From the NCBI GenBank assembly GCA_002307295.1, contig DBTY01000055.1:194772-258771 (forward strand): 64,000 bases of DNA, in the 5' to 3' direction. This document shows, piece by piece, positions 1-9,396 of the stretch (its first letter is position 1; each line of letters starts with the position of its first letter). The DNA is from Ignavibacteriales bacterium UBA1304. Its GTDB lineage: Bacteria; Bacteroidota; Ignavibacteria; Ignavibacteriales; Ignavibacteriaceae. Made by a program: the position numbers and the translations under genes. The notes under the pieces were generated by a model. It did no database searches. It was not told the DNA's origin and saw nothing but the letters and a program-made list of their open reading frames with translations.

Positions 1-641
1 TCGTCAAGAATATCGGGTATTCCGTTAGCTCCTTTGTTTCCGTCTTTATCATATTCATCCTTAAAAGAAGAAGGATTATTAAGGTACGCAAACAGCATTT
101 GATAAGTAGCAGTAGCGGAAGTTGTGACATACTGCAAATAATCGGAAGCGTCATGCCAGCCGCCCTTTGCGTCGATATAGGTCGAATCAAGCTTTGGATG
201 GTATATAATAAAACCGTCATGAGTATGGCATGAGTCTTTTAAAAATGGATTGTAACCGCTTTGCTGCTGACGCATATACTGTAAAAGGAAATCCGCCGTT
301 CCGTCATAAACGTCGTTAGAGATCTTAAATACAGGCGATTTAATATTATCGGCAGTTAAATAATATTCCCCTTTTTTATTTACTTTACTAAAATCTAAAC
401 GGAAAGAAGAATTAAACGCAGTATATTTTCCAAAAGATTCGATTTTTGCAGATTCAAAAACCACTTCGTTTGTAGCTGCATTTTTTACCGTAAAAAACTT
501 TGGGTTTAAAATTTCTTTACTTACTAATACGGCGACTTTTTTAGAATTTGGAAGATAACCAAGCTGGTTAATTCTTATCCAGCTAGTTTGAGCTAAAACG
601 ACAAAATTTATAAATAAAAAAAAAGAAAAAACTTTTAACAT
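1..641 (-). CDS. Glycoside hydrolase family 9 (cellulase-type), 5' part only
   Basis: The reading frame opens at an ATG at 641 and runs off the left edge, giving about 213 residues. It begins with a signal peptide (MLKVFSFFLFINFVVLAQ), followed by the typical N-terminal Ig-like domain of GH9 enzymes (RINQLGYLPNSKKVAVL) to about residue 110. The start of the GH9 catalytic domain follows, with GGWHDASDYLQY, the conserved DAxD motif that holds the catalytic base, and NGIPDILDE. GH9 enzymes hydrolyse beta-1,4-glucans; export to the periplasm or outside is expected. The C-terminus, with the general acid and any sorting domain, is outside the window. A terminator at 682-725 separates it from the upstream operon, so it probably has its own promoter. 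The family call is firm; the exact substrate is not known. Confidence 0.85.
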   Translation of the reverse strand, partial: MLKVFSFFLFINFVVLAQTSWIRINQLGYLPNSKKVAVLVSKEILNPKFFTVKNAATNEVVFESAKIESFGKYTAFNSSFRLDFSKVNKKGEYYLTADNIKSPVFKISNDVYDGTADFLLQYMRQQQSGYNPFLKDSCHTHDGFIIYHPKLDSTYIDAKGGWHDASDYLQYVTTSATATYQMLFAYLNNPSSFKDEYDKDGNKGANGIPDILD

Positions 642-681
642 ATTACGCCTAAATAAACATTTATAAAATCACAATTTAATA

Positions 682-725
682 AAAAAAAATACAGAGACGA
701 CTTCGTTTATTTAAGCCGCCTCTGT
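682..725 (-). terminator. Rho-independent terminator after the porV-like gene
   Basis: Read on the minus strand, a 13-bp stem (arms 713-725 and 691-703, two G-T wobbles) with a short AT-rich loop is followed by a run of nine Ts (682-690). It lies 25 bases after the porV-like stop codon. Confidence 0.85.
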
Positions 726-749
726 TGTGTTCATGTAAGAGAGAATTTT

Positions 750-1778
750 TTACTTATAGCTAATGCTAAGAGAAAGGAAATGAACTCCTCCAAATATTCC
801 AAATGGAAGATAAGCATAGTCAATTCTCAAAGGGACGTCCGATACTTTATAGTTTATTCCAAGCCCTGCAGTAAGCCCTCTTTCATCATAGCCCTGCATA
901 TAACCGGCTCTTGCAAAAAAAGTATTCATAAAGCTATACTCTCCGCCGATTTTAAATTTTTGTTCAAAATCGCGCGGATGTCGCGACTCAAGATCTAAGA
1001 CAAATTTATGGTCATTCCCTAGCAAGCCGTCAAAGAACGAAAGCGGCTCCATAGAGAAACCGAAATTAATAGAAAACGGCATAGGAAATTTTTCGCCTTC
1101 ATAGTTAAACTCGCGAGAAATATTCTGTAGAACAGCCGCGAATAAAAATCCATGATATTGAAAATCGTAATGCGCGCCAACATCGGCAGCAAGACCGCCG
1201 GTTTTGTATTTCTTTTGGCTTATTGCAAGACTTGCGTCGGCAATATCGCCGCCTTCAGGAGCAACCCAGGCTGAGCCAAGATTCTGATAAGCATATTTCA
1301 AAGTAACGCCGTAAGAAAAACGATCGTTGACTTCCTGCGCAAAAGTTATTCCTGCCGAATAAGCCGTAGGAGAAAATTCGCCGGTTTCAACATAACCGTT
1401 ATCGTTAACAGCGCGGCGAGTGCCGTAAAATGTGCCATAATCCATAGATAGTAAGCTTACGCCAACTACGCCAAAATTGCCGACTCTATAAGTAGCAGCG
1501 CCTGCGTTATAATTAATATCGGCTATTCCATTGGTATAGTTAAGGCTGATATCGGCAGTAGTTTTAATTCTGCCGATAAGAGCCGGATTCCAGAAGATGC
1601 CGTTTGAATTGTATGTAGTAGTAGTGCCGGTTTCGCCGCGGCCTACAACTTCAGCCGAAACAGGATTTTCAAGAAAGCGAAACCCTACCTGCGCCTTTTT
1701 AGTTATCTGAGCATTGGAGCTGATATTAAGCCCAAATGCAAGTATAAATAAAAATGCTATTTTATAAAATTTTAACAT
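750..1778 (-). CDS. PorV/PorQ-family outer-membrane beta-barrel protein
   Basis: This 342-residue protein starts at ATG 1778, because GGAGG sits just upstream; the TTG 12 bases earlier lies on the ribosome binding site. A signal peptide (MLKFYKIAFLFILAFGLNISSNAQ) is followed by the family opening AQVGFRFLENPVSAEVVGRGET, then NSNGIFWNPALIGR, then alternating amphipathic beta strands to a C-terminal strand ending in an aromatic-rich SLSISYK. PorV is the outer-membrane shuttle that passes T9SS cargo to the sortase, and PorV/PorQ paralogues are numerous in FCB-group bacteria. It is the third gene of a run with a TonB receptor and a secreted FN3 protein, 53 bases after the latter, which suggests dedicated export or assembly of that partner. 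The family is well supported; whether it is the true PorV or a paralogue is open. Confidence 0.78.
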   Translation of the reverse strand: MLKFYKIAFLFILAFGLNISSNAQITKKAQVGFRFLENPVSAEVVGRGETGTTTTYNSNGIFWNPALIGRIKTTADISLNYTNGIADINYNAGAATYRVGNFGVVGVSLLSMDYGTFYGTRRAVNDNGYVETGEFSPTAYSAGITFAQEVNDRFSYGVTLKYAYQNLGSAWVAPEGGDIADASLAISQKKYKTGGLAADVGAHYDFQYHGFLFAAVLQNISREFNYEGEKFPMPFSINFGFSMEPLSFFDGLLGNDHKFVLDLESRHPRDFEQKFKIGGEYSFMNTFFARAGYMQGYDERGLTAGLGINYKVSDVPLRIDYAYLPFGIFGGVHFLSLSISYK

Positions 1779-1830
1779 TATTACCTCCAATAAAGTAAAT
1801 TAATTTCACTTGGTTAAATACCGCCAAACA

Positions 1831-3954
1831 TCATCTGATGACGACGAATTTTACAAATTGGTTATCTAATGATTTCCCGTTTATATCCTTCGCGTCGGAA
1901 ACGACTAATATGTATATGCCGCTTGCAATATATTGATTGTCGCTGGTTCTTTGATTCCATTCATGATCGCCAGTTCCATAGTGATCAATTTTAGTAACCA
2001 AATCGCCTGTTTCAGTAAATATCCTGAGCGTGCACTGAAGCGGTAGATTTACAAATAGCACTTTATCAGGCGTGCCGGCAAAACCTAAAGCTCCGGCTCC
2101 AACGGTAACAGGATTAGGGACAACTCTAACTTTATTGGAAACATTTAACCCCGGTTTATATGAAACCGCAGGCAAATCGGAACAGGTTTGATATCTGGAA
2201 CTTTCTAGTTTTTGTCCATTATCAATTTCATTATTATTTTGCGAGCCGTCGTCTAAAGCGGTAACCGCATAATAATAGTCCTGGCCTCTCTCAACATTTT
2301 TATCTACATAAGTAGTAATGCTTCTATCGGTAGTTTCGTAGATCAGTTCCCATTTAGCTCCGCTTGCTTTATCAAGAGGATCGTCAAAAAGCAGCGCGCC
2401 TTTTTTTCTATATACGCGCCATGCATACCAATCGTCTACGTTAGTTACTGCGTCTTTAAAATATGATGCGTCTGGATAACCCCAGGTTACAGTAATTCTA
2501 TCAGGACCAGAAGCTACGTTGATATCAGGCGGAGCAGGAGCTGCAGGGACTGATAATCCTTTTGATATTCTATTCCATGCCCAGTTAGCTCTGTCTAATG
2601 TCTGGAACAAAGAATCTCTTCCGTGCATAATCCAGTCTTTTTTCTGCTGATCTGTAATTTCGCCGCGCAGCCATTTTCTTCCGCAGGAATCAGCTTCGTC
2701 AGTACTAATAGAGCCTGCTCCTACAGCATAAACGGTAGTAACAGAATCGTATCTGTTTTGAGTTTCATTTTTAGTAAGCGAATATGGTCCAACGGTAATA
2801 AAACGCATAGGTCCTTTATCCGGCTGAGGTTTAACTCCCGATGAAACTATGTCAAGAGGAAACTGTCCTCTATTACCGTCGCCTGTGCCGGAGTACAAAC
2901 CTTTATATTTGCTGTTATGTCCCCAGAAGTCGTCATTTATACTGCCGTGCGTAATTGCAAAAGGCTGAGTTCTGTCGTCGGTATTATCGTTCGGAGATTT
3001 ACTTGCATAAAGCAAAGCGTATCCTGGAATTTGCGCAGAATGCAAAACGCCTGTAGTCTTATCCGGATCGCCTGTATTATCATACGATCCGTTTGCATAT
3101 GGTTTACCGACAGTGTTATAAGAATCCCAATAATACCCAACGTATAACGAATCTCTTGCGCCCGAAGCGCTATATTGAGATTTGCCTTTAAACCAGCTAT
3201 CAAGATCGTCTTCGCCTTCATAAGCATAACTGCCGTTAACATAATACTCGCCCGCTTTTGTGGGGCCAAAACTAAACGCCAATGGAAGGTAAAACTTAAT
3301 TGTTTGATCAGGCAATCTCTTTCTACCAGATGCTTCACGCGGCACTCTTAACTCGCCTGTAAATCTGTTAGTCGATTTCCAGATGAAATAGTCGCCATGG
3401 TTTTGGTTAGAAAAAGCATAAATTTGGACGTGGTTTCTTAATCCAAATTGTCCGCACACATCTTCAAATTCAAGTATAATATCAGATTTAATAGAACGAT
3501 CGACATACCAGTTAAAAGGAGCTGTAACTGTAACTCCGTCTACAACAATGTTCGGCGGACGATAGCGTCTTATTTCTCTGCCCCAATCGGTAGTTCCGGC
3601 ATTTGTAACAACGCCGCTTGCATTTACGCCCATCGCCCATTTGGTTCCGGTAGTGTCTTGTATTCCGTTTTCGTCAAGACAAATAGGGCTGTAAATCTGA
3701 TATAGCATATTTGATCTAAATCTATCTCTTGGCCAATAAAATATTTCAGTCGTTTGCGGATTTGTACCCGTCAGCATCCAGCTAAATTGAGTAGCCAATC
3801 CTCCTTCGCCGTTTACTTTGCTCATCTTCATTTGAATTCTGTTTACATCCAAATTCATCGGCTTAGGATTATAGACCAGAGCCTGACCAAAAGTCAAACA
3901 AAATGGCAAAAGAAAGAAGACCATCGTATAAAATTTAAGTCTATTTTTTTTCAT
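1831..3954 (-). CDS. Secreted multidomain protein with FN3 domain and C-terminal sorting-like domain
   Basis: This is a 707-residue exported protein with a signal peptide (residues 1-23, ending TFGQA) and an AAAGGAAT ribosome binding site eight bases before the ATG. The first 450 residues are an uncharacterised Trp/Tyr-rich region. Residues 475-580 form a fibronectin type III domain (PDRITVTWGYPDAS to DYYYAVTALDDGS). The C-terminal ~95 residues (VRVVPNPV, LRIFTETGDLVTKI, SGIYILVV) resemble a T9SS or FlgD-like sorting/adaptor fold. It lies between the TonB receptor and the PorV-like gene in one minus-strand run, so it is probably a cell-surface or secreted partner of both. No enzyme motif was seen and no function is assigned. 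Confidence 0.75.
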   Translation of the reverse strand: MKKNRLKFYTMVFFLLPFCLTFGQALVYNPKPMNLDVNRIQMKMSKVNGEGGLATQFSWMLTGTNPQTTEIFYWPRDRFRSNMLYQIYSPICLDENGIQDTTGTKWAMGVNASGVVTNAGTTDWGREIRRYRPPNIVVDGVTVTAPFNWYVDRSIKSDIILEFEDVCGQFGLRNHVQIYAFSNQNHGDYFIWKSTNRFTGELRVPREASGRKRLPDQTIKFYLPLAFSFGPTKAGEYYVNGSYAYEGEDDLDSWFKGKSQYSASGARDSLYVGYYWDSYNTVGKPYANGSYDNTGDPDKTTGVLHSAQIPGYALLYASKSPNDNTDDRTQPFAITHGSINDDFWGHNSKYKGLYSGTGDGNRGQFPLDIVSSGVKPQPDKGPMRFITVGPYSLTKNETQNRYDSVTTVYAVGAGSISTDEADSCGRKWLRGEITDQQKKDWIMHGRDSLFQTLDRANWAWNRISKGLSVPAAPAPPDINVASGPDRITVTWGYPDASYFKDAVTNVDDWYAWRVYRKKGALLFDDPLDKASGAKWELIYETTDRSITTYVDKNVERGQDYYYAVTALDDGSQNNNEIDNGQKLESSRYQTCSDLPAVSYKPGLNVSNKVRVVPNPVTVGAGALGFAGTPDKVLFVNLPLQCTLRIFTETGDLVTKIDHYGTGDHEWNQRTSDNQYIASGIYILVVSDAKDINGKSLDNQFVKFVVIR

Positions 3955-4003
3955 AATTTTTATTCCTTTTAATACTTAATGCTTATAAATCTGTTATGAT
4001 AAA

Positions 4004-7000
4004 TTATATATTTAACCTAAAGCCGACAATAATTCTGCGCGGATTTAGGAATATGGTAGACTCATTCCAGCCGACCTTTATATGATTGTCGTCAGATTTA
4101 TATTGGCCCCACTTATCGCTTCCGCCCTGGAACGGCAGTTTAAGCGAGTTTTTATAAGCGTCATATTGCGATGTCGTCATATTATCAAAATTCAACCATT
4201 TATTGTTTGTTAAGTTTTTGATTGTAACTGTAAATTCCAAAGTTCCAATAGGAAGTTCAAACGTTTTACCGCCTCTAAAATCTAAATTCCAATAATCAAC
4301 AGCGTCTACATAAATTCTCTTTTTTGCATCTGTTTCTTCAGAATTCCAAAGAACGCTTCCGCCAGACTGCCATTCAAACAAGAAACTACCCATCCATGCG
4401 CCAAGCCATTTAATTCCGTGCCATTCTGGTCCGAAATCGCTTGGAGTAAATATGTTTAGGTTCAAATTAGCTCTCGGCATAGGTTCGGTATTTGTAAGAT
4501 TAGCCGCTCTTAGCTGATCTGCCGCGTCAACTTTATCTTCATAAATAACGGACAAACCTGATTGACCCTTGCTTTGCAGCATGTAATCGTACATTGCATA
4601 GAACGAAACAAAATCGCTTTGAGGCAATTCAAGTCTAAGTTCTACTCCTCGTATATCTTTGTAAGCGTCAGGATAATACTTAATTAATATATTATCGCCG
4701 TCATAGTTTACATATTTTCTTGATAAAGGCTCATTCTGTAAATCTTTATAATAAGCCGTTACGTTAAATACAAATTGCGATAAAAACATTTGTTCATAAC
4801 CGAATTCATATGAAGTGGTTCTTGGCATTTTAAGTTCAGGAGTCGGCAATGTAATTGAAGCTATGTCAACCGATTGATTATACAAAAATGACGTAGCCGG
4901 TCTTTGATAAAAAACTCCGTAGTTAAAATAAATTTTACTCGCTTCGGTAATAGGGAACGATACGCCTAAACGAGGAGACAAATGCACCTGAACATTATTA
5001 CTAGTTCTTGGCCATCCGGAAGGATCGGCTAACATTTCTCTGAATTCAAGCCATCTCTGATAGCCGCCCCATTCGCCGGCTAAATTTTGATAGATTTGAT
5101 CATACAATTCCCGGTATGTGTAATTTGAAGGAAAACCGATCTCATAACCTTTTTTCATAGGATCGAAACAGTCTAAACGCAAACCTGCATTCAAAATCAT
5201 TCCTTCAAATTCCATTTTATCCTGAGCATAATATCCAAGAGTCAAAGGAGTAACTCTATAATACTGCCATAAATCAGGAGTGTATGAGACCTTTGCCTGC
5301 AACCATGAACCTGAATATACATAGAGGTCTTCAAGTCTTGCAGAGAAACCGGTTTCAACCTGATTATGTCTGCCCAATTGAGTGACATACTCGCCTTTTA
5401 TTTCGCCTACCCAGCTATAAGAAGAATCTGCGCGCTGCAATCCGCCTGCAAGCTGAAACGTGCCAAGAACGTCGTCATATGGGTTCGTAGAACCGTCAGG
5501 GCTTCCTCCAGAAGGAGTGTTATAATAGGTGTAGTACTTTTTAGTTTTAGCGCTATAAAAAATCTTTTTATTACTTGGGTTGGTCGTATCAAGTATGTAT
5601 GGGTTCAAAGTCTGGTCTGTATAACCAACTTGTGCGCTTATCGAATAAAATGAATTCTTCGATAGCGTTTTTGTGTACTTGGCTCCACCTAATGCATATC
5701 TCTGATCATAATATTGGAAACGGCTTTTGTTATACATCTGGAACAAACCTTCAGTGCCGCCTAATAAACCGCCCTGAGTATTGACTGAACTTTCAGAACC
5801 GGAAAGAAAGCCAAAACTTGTGCTTTGGTCTACTAACGCGCCTCCATAAGTAGTGCTTCCGCCGCTGCTGTTTGTTTGAATTTTAGCAAACATGCCGTTT
5901 ATCGAAAGCTTTGAATCGTCAGAAGTTTTTGTAGTAAGTTTTAACTGCGCATTCCAATCGAGGTAATGATCTCTTGGCCCAAGAGGGAAAGCGAATTGGG
6001 TATTTTCATATTTAAAACCGACCATAAACGTAGTTCTTTCAGCAAACTCGCCTATCAAAGGCAATCCTTCTCCCGGCAATGGTCCAGTAACGCTTCCTTC
6101 AAAATAATAATCTGGTTTATTGCCGTACTTATATTGAGGATGTTGGTATAACCATAATTCTCTGTTCTGGGCAGAATCAAGAGTTTTAACGCCATCTTTA
6201 TTCCATCCTCTAAAACTCCAAAATTCGCGCGGCACAGCGGCTGAGTCCGCTTTAGTTTTTATTCCTGTATAAGCGTACTGTCCGGCATAAACTTTATAAA
6301 TCCAAGAGTCTGTGCCGTAAGGATCAGTTCCAAAATACCTTTTTTGATTTGGAGGAGTAAAGTCCCCTTTAATATTAACAGTATAACGGTCTCTATGTCC
6401 TTCTTTAGTAGTAATGTTCATAAGACCTGAACGTATACCGCCGTATTTGGCTTCAAACCCGCCAGTAATAACCTGAATCTGGTCAATGGTAGTTGAGTTA
6501 AGCGACAGATACGAGTTATCCGAACGAGGATCCTGCAAAGAAGCTCCGTCAAGACGAATATCTGTTTCTCTGATAGCGCCGCCGCGGACGCTAAGACCGT
6601 TGCCGTCATTGCCGCTTACAAGCGTAACGCCTTTTAATTTACCTATGAACTCATCAACGCGCGTAACAGGCAGCGTGGCTATTCTTGCCGTGCTAATTAC
6701 TTCCTGAGTTCCGGAAACGTCTTTCTTCACTACTTCATTTTTAGCTGTAACGACTACTTCGCCAACTTCCATAGAAGAGGATGAAATCTCAAAATCTGCG
6801 TTGATTGTTCTATCGGATTCAACTACGACGTTTTTAAGCGTCCCCGATTTATATCCGATCATGCTGGCTTTTAGAACATAGACTCCCGGTTGAACGTTAA
6901 GGATAAAATAATATCCATCAGCGTCCGAAGCGGCTCCAAGAACCTGGTCTAATTTAATCTCTCGCCCCCCAGAAACGATTTCATGCGTAATGATAATATT

Positions 7001-7141
7001 AGCGGCCGGTAAAGGCTCCTTTGTGGTCTTATCAATAATCCGGCCTGCAATCTTTCCATTGCCAGCCAGAATAAACTGAAAGAACAACAATGAACAACAA
7101 AGTATCAGGCGCCAATTTAGAAACGTAGAAACTTTATTCAT
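4004..7141 (-). CDS. TonB-dependent outer-membrane receptor with carboxypeptidase-like regulatory domain
   Basis: The protein has 1,045 residues, starting at ATG 7141, which follows GGAGTT; an ATG pair 12-15 bases upstream overlaps that site. It has a signal peptide, then a carboxypeptidase-D-like regulatory domain (GKIAGRIIDKTTKEPLPAAN to about residue 125), a plug domain (VDEFIGKLKGV, LSVRGGAIRETDIRLDG, GGFEAKYGG) and a long beta-barrel closing in RRIIVGFRLNI. Such receptors import large substrates or act as assembly platforms using TonB energy. No SusD partner gene is adjacent, which argues against a standard SusCD glycan system; a secreted FN3 protein and a PorV-like porin follow instead. 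The ligand cannot be told from sequence. Confidence 0.88.
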   Translation of the reverse strand: MNKVSTFLNWRLILCCSLLFFQFILAGNGKIAGRIIDKTTKEPLPAANIIITHEIVSGGREIKLDQVLGAASDADGYYFILNVQPGVYVLKASMIGYKSGTLKNVVVESDRTINADFEISSSSMEVGEVVVTAKNEVVKKDVSGTQEVISTARIATLPVTRVDEFIGKLKGVTLVSGNDGNGLSVRGGAIRETDIRLDGASLQDPRSDNSYLSLNSTTIDQIQVITGGFEAKYGGIRSGLMNITTKEGHRDRYTVNIKGDFTPPNQKRYFGTDPYGTDSWIYKVYAGQYAYTGIKTKADSAAVPREFWSFRGWNKDGVKTLDSAQNRELWLYQHPQYKYGNKPDYYFEGSVTGPLPGEGLPLIGEFAERTTFMVGFKYENTQFAFPLGPRDHYLDWNAQLKLTTKTSDDSKLSINGMFAKIQTNSSGGSTTYGGALVDQSTSFGFLSGSESSVNTQGGLLGGTEGLFQMYNKSRFQYYDQRYALGGAKYTKTLSKNSFYSISAQVGYTDQTLNPYILDTTNPSNKKIFYSAKTKKYYTYYNTPSGGSPDGSTNPYDDVLGTFQLAGGLQRADSSYSWVGEIKGEYVTQLGRHNQVETGFSARLEDLYVYSGSWLQAKVSYTPDLWQYYRVTPLTLGYYAQDKMEFEGMILNAGLRLDCFDPMKKGYEIGFPSNYTYRELYDQIYQNLAGEWGGYQRWLEFREMLADPSGWPRTSNNVQVHLSPRLGVSFPITEASKIYFNYGVFYQRPATSFLYNQSVDIASITLPTPELKMPRTTSYEFGYEQMFLSQFVFNVTAYYKDLQNEPLSRKYVNYDGDNILIKYYPDAYKDIRGVELRLELPQSDFVSFYAMYDYMLQSKGQSGLSVIYEDKVDAADQLRAANLTNTEPMPRANLNLNIFTPSDFGPEWHGIKWLGAWMGSFLFEWQSGGSVLWNSEETDAKKRIYVDAVDYWNLDFRGGKTFELPIGTLEFTVTIKNLTNNKWLNFDNMTTSQYDAYKNSLKLPFQGGSDKWGQYKSDDNHIKVGWNESTIFLNPRRIIVGFRLNI

Positions 7142-7322
7142 AAATAACTCCATCATTTATACTTTAAGATTTGTTGCAAACTTAGCTCGTCAATGTCAAG
7201 TAAGTCAAGATTATATTTTTCGTAATAAATAACTTGCTATTAACAAAATAATTTGATAATATCCTGAAAAGTTGTAATTTTAGAACGCTTATATTTTCTT
7301 ATCTGAACCACAAAGGAATTAA
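7142..7322. other. Divergent intergenic promoter region
   Basis: This 181-bp AT-rich spacer lies between the minus-strand TonB receptor operon and the plus-strand ROK operon. Both promoters must lie here. No convincing operator or riboswitch was recognised. Confidence 0.4.
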
Positions 7323-8276
7323 ATGGCTGTAATTGCAATAAATATTGAAAGCGCTTTAGTTACTTACGCAATAGTTGGAACTTCCGGTAAAATAATTGAG
7401 AGAGAGGAAACGCCGATAGGTAAGTTCAAAGGAGCTGAAATTAGCGTATTAGTTCAAAAACAAATCAAAAAGTTTTTAGCAGTATATGCAAACGATCCAA
7501 TCCAAATAAAATCTGTAGGGATAGCAGTGCCTGGAATAAGTTACTCAAAAACCGGCACAGTCTGGGCTCCTAATATTCCTGGATGGGAAAACTATCCGCT
7601 GCTTCAGGATATAAGCGATTTAATAAAAGGCAAAAACATCCGCGTAAAAATTGCGAGCAACCGCACTTGTTGTATCCTTGGAGAAACATGGCTTGGAGTA
7701 GCCAAAGGCTGTAAGAACGCTATTTACATGTCTGCTGGCAACGGAATTGGAGCTGGAATGTTGATTGACGGAAGAGTGCTGCACGGTTTTAACGACGCCG
7801 TAGGATCAATAGGCTGGTTTGCAATGGACAGGCCTTATAAAGACGAATACAAAGCAAGGGGATATTTTGAAAACAGAGCTTCGGGGAAAGGAATAATAGA
7901 GCTTACTAAAGGATCAATTGCCAAACATGAAAATTACGCCGGATTTTTTAGAAACAAAAATCTTAACGAATTAACCTACGACCTTATTATAAAAGCCTAT
8001 AACCAAAAAGACCCAATAGTAAAAAAAGTAATGAAAGAGTTTACCGAGCTGTGGGGCATGGCTTTAGCTAACTTAATTAGTATTCTCAATCCGGAAATAA
8101 TTGTATTCGGAGGGCCTTTATTTGGTCCCGCTAATATTTTTCTTGAGGAAATTAAGAACGAAGCTAATAAATGGGCTCTGCCTAATAATATTCAAAATGT
8201 AAAATTTCTTGGTTCTAAATTGGGACGGGACGCTTGTTTGTTCGGAGCAGGTCAATTAGTTCTTGGTAAAATTTAG
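7323..8276 (+). CDS. ROK-family protein, predicted catalytically dead paralogue
   Basis: This 317-residue protein aligns without gaps over its first 190 residues to the ROK kinase encoded next door, but it has lost the kinase signature residues. The phosphate-binding DLGGTK at residues 7-12 is replaced by NIESAL. The catalytic-base aspartate at 113 is Asn (SNRT against SDRA). The two cysteines of the metal site, 179 and 181, are Arg and Tyr. The fold-specific stretches GISYSKTG, WAPNIPGW and GNGIGAG are kept, so the protein should still fold. AAGGA precedes the ATG. It is the first gene of a plus-strand run with the intact ROK kinase, an MFS transporter and a SIS protein, suggesting a sugar sensor or regulatory subunit. 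Lack of activity is inferred. Confidence 0.8.
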   Translation: MAVIAINIESALVTYAIVGTSGKIIEREETPIGKFKGAEISVLVQKQIKKFLAVYANDPIQIKSVGIAVPGISYSKTGTVWAPNIPGWENYPLLQDISDLIKGKNIRVKIASNRTCCILGETWLGVAKGCKNAIYMSAGNGIGAGMLIDGRVLHGFNDAVGSIGWFAMDRPYKDEYKARGYFENRASGKGIIELTKGSIAKHENYAGFFRNKNLNELTYDLIIKAYNQKDPIVKKVMKEFTELWGMALANLISILNPEIIVFGGPLFGPANIFLEEIKNEANKWALPNNIQNVKFLGSKLGRDACLFGAGQLVLGKI

Positions 8277-8415
8277 CTCTCTTTTTAGTATACCATTTTA
8301 TTTATCCATTGTCAACCTTTTTTTTCTAACAAATTAATTCTTGACATTTCTACCAGTCAACATCTAATTTGTCACCATTCATTTAATAATTTATTATCCT
8401 TAAGGAGCAAATTAT

Positions 8416-9366
8416 ATGGCGGTGATAGGGTTAGATCTTGGAGGAACAAAGCTGGCAGGCGCAATTTTCAACGCTGAAGGAGCTTTCCAAAAGAAAAGCA
8501 TTCTTCATCTTGAAGGCAGACAAGGAAAAGATGTCGGCGCTTTGGTAAAGGAAATGCTATCAGATTTTTTTAAAACCGCCAAAGAAGAAAATATTGAGGT
8601 CGAATCGATAGGCGTTTGCATCCCGGGAATTAGCTACTCTAAAACGGGCAAGGTGTGGGCGCCCAATATCCCGGGATGGGACGATTATCCTTTATTAGAA
8701 GAAATTAAATCTATTTTGCCTTCCGACAAAATTAAAGTAAAAATTGACAGCGACCGCGCCTGCTATATACTTGGCGAAGCCTGGCAGGGCAAAGCTAAAG
8801 GATGCAGCGACGCTATTTTCTTAGCAGTCGGCACTGGCATCGGCGCAGGAATATTAACCAACGGAACCATTTTAAGAGGCTCTAACGACATCGCCGGAGC
8901 TATTGGCTGGCTTGCTTTAGACCGCCCTTTTGAAGATAAATATGTAAGCTGCGGATGTTTTGAATACCACGCTTCAGGCGAAGGCATAGCTAAAGTAGCT
9001 AAGGAATTTCTTGCTAACGAAAAAGATTACGATGGAATTTTAAGAAATAAAGATATCAGCCTCATTACGGCTTACGACGTTTTTGACGGATATGCAAAAG
9101 ACGATCCGCTTTCAAAAAAAGTTTTAGCGCAAAGCGTTCAGTTCTGGGGTATGACGGTAGCCAACCTAGTAAGCCTCTTTAACCCGGAAAAAATTATTTT
9201 CGGCGGCGGCGTATTTGGACCGGCAAAACAGTTTTTGAACGACATTATGACAGAAGCCCGGAAATGGGCTCAGCCAATCAGCATCAACCAGGTAGAATTA
9301 GAAGTATCTGAAATCGGCAGCGAAGCCGGACTGCTTGGAGCAGGTTATTTAGCATTGAAATTTTAG
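8416..9366 (+). CDS. ROK-family sugar kinase
   Basis: This is a 316-residue member of the ROK family, which phosphorylates hexoses or amino sugars with ATP in the cytoplasm. It keeps DLGGTK (residues 7-12), the catalytic Asp113 in DSDRAC, GTGIGAG (139-145) and the CGC pair at 179-181. The usual EIGH metal and substrate motif reads AIGW here, with Trp165 in place of His, so metal binding and sugar specificity may differ from the NagK or glucokinase type. The upstream 139-bp gap holds TTGACA at 8341-8346 with TAATTT 18 bases further, a possible separate promoter, and AAGGAG lies before the ATG. Neighbours (MFS, SIS, and nagA 4 kb away) favour an amino-sugar substrate. Confidence 0.85.
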   Translation: MAVIGLDLGGTKLAGAIFNAEGAFQKKSILHLEGRQGKDVGALVKEMLSDFFKTAKEENIEVESIGVCIPGISYSKTGKVWAPNIPGWDDYPLLEEIKSILPSDKIKVKIDSDRACYILGEAWQGKAKGCSDAIFLAVGTGIGAGILTNGTILRGSNDIAGAIGWLALDRPFEDKYVSCGCFEYHASGEGIAKVAKEFLANEKDYDGILRNKDISLITAYDVFDGYAKDDPLSKKVLAQSVQFWGMTVANLVSLFNPEKIIFGGGVFGPAKQFLNDIMTEARKWAQPISINQVELEVSEIGSEAGLLGAGYLALKF

Positions 9367-9396
9367 TCCTTTATTTAGAAATTAACGAGAGTAAAA

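Noticed and set aside
2937..3338. 133-codon minus-strand open frame inside the FN3 protein gene
   Set aside because: Entirely overlaps the real gene in another frame, has no ribosome binding site and an unprotein-like composition.
4004..7141. SusC of a SusCD glycan uptake pair
   Set aside because: No SusD-like lipoprotein is adjacent; the next genes are an FN3 secreted protein and a PorV-like porin.
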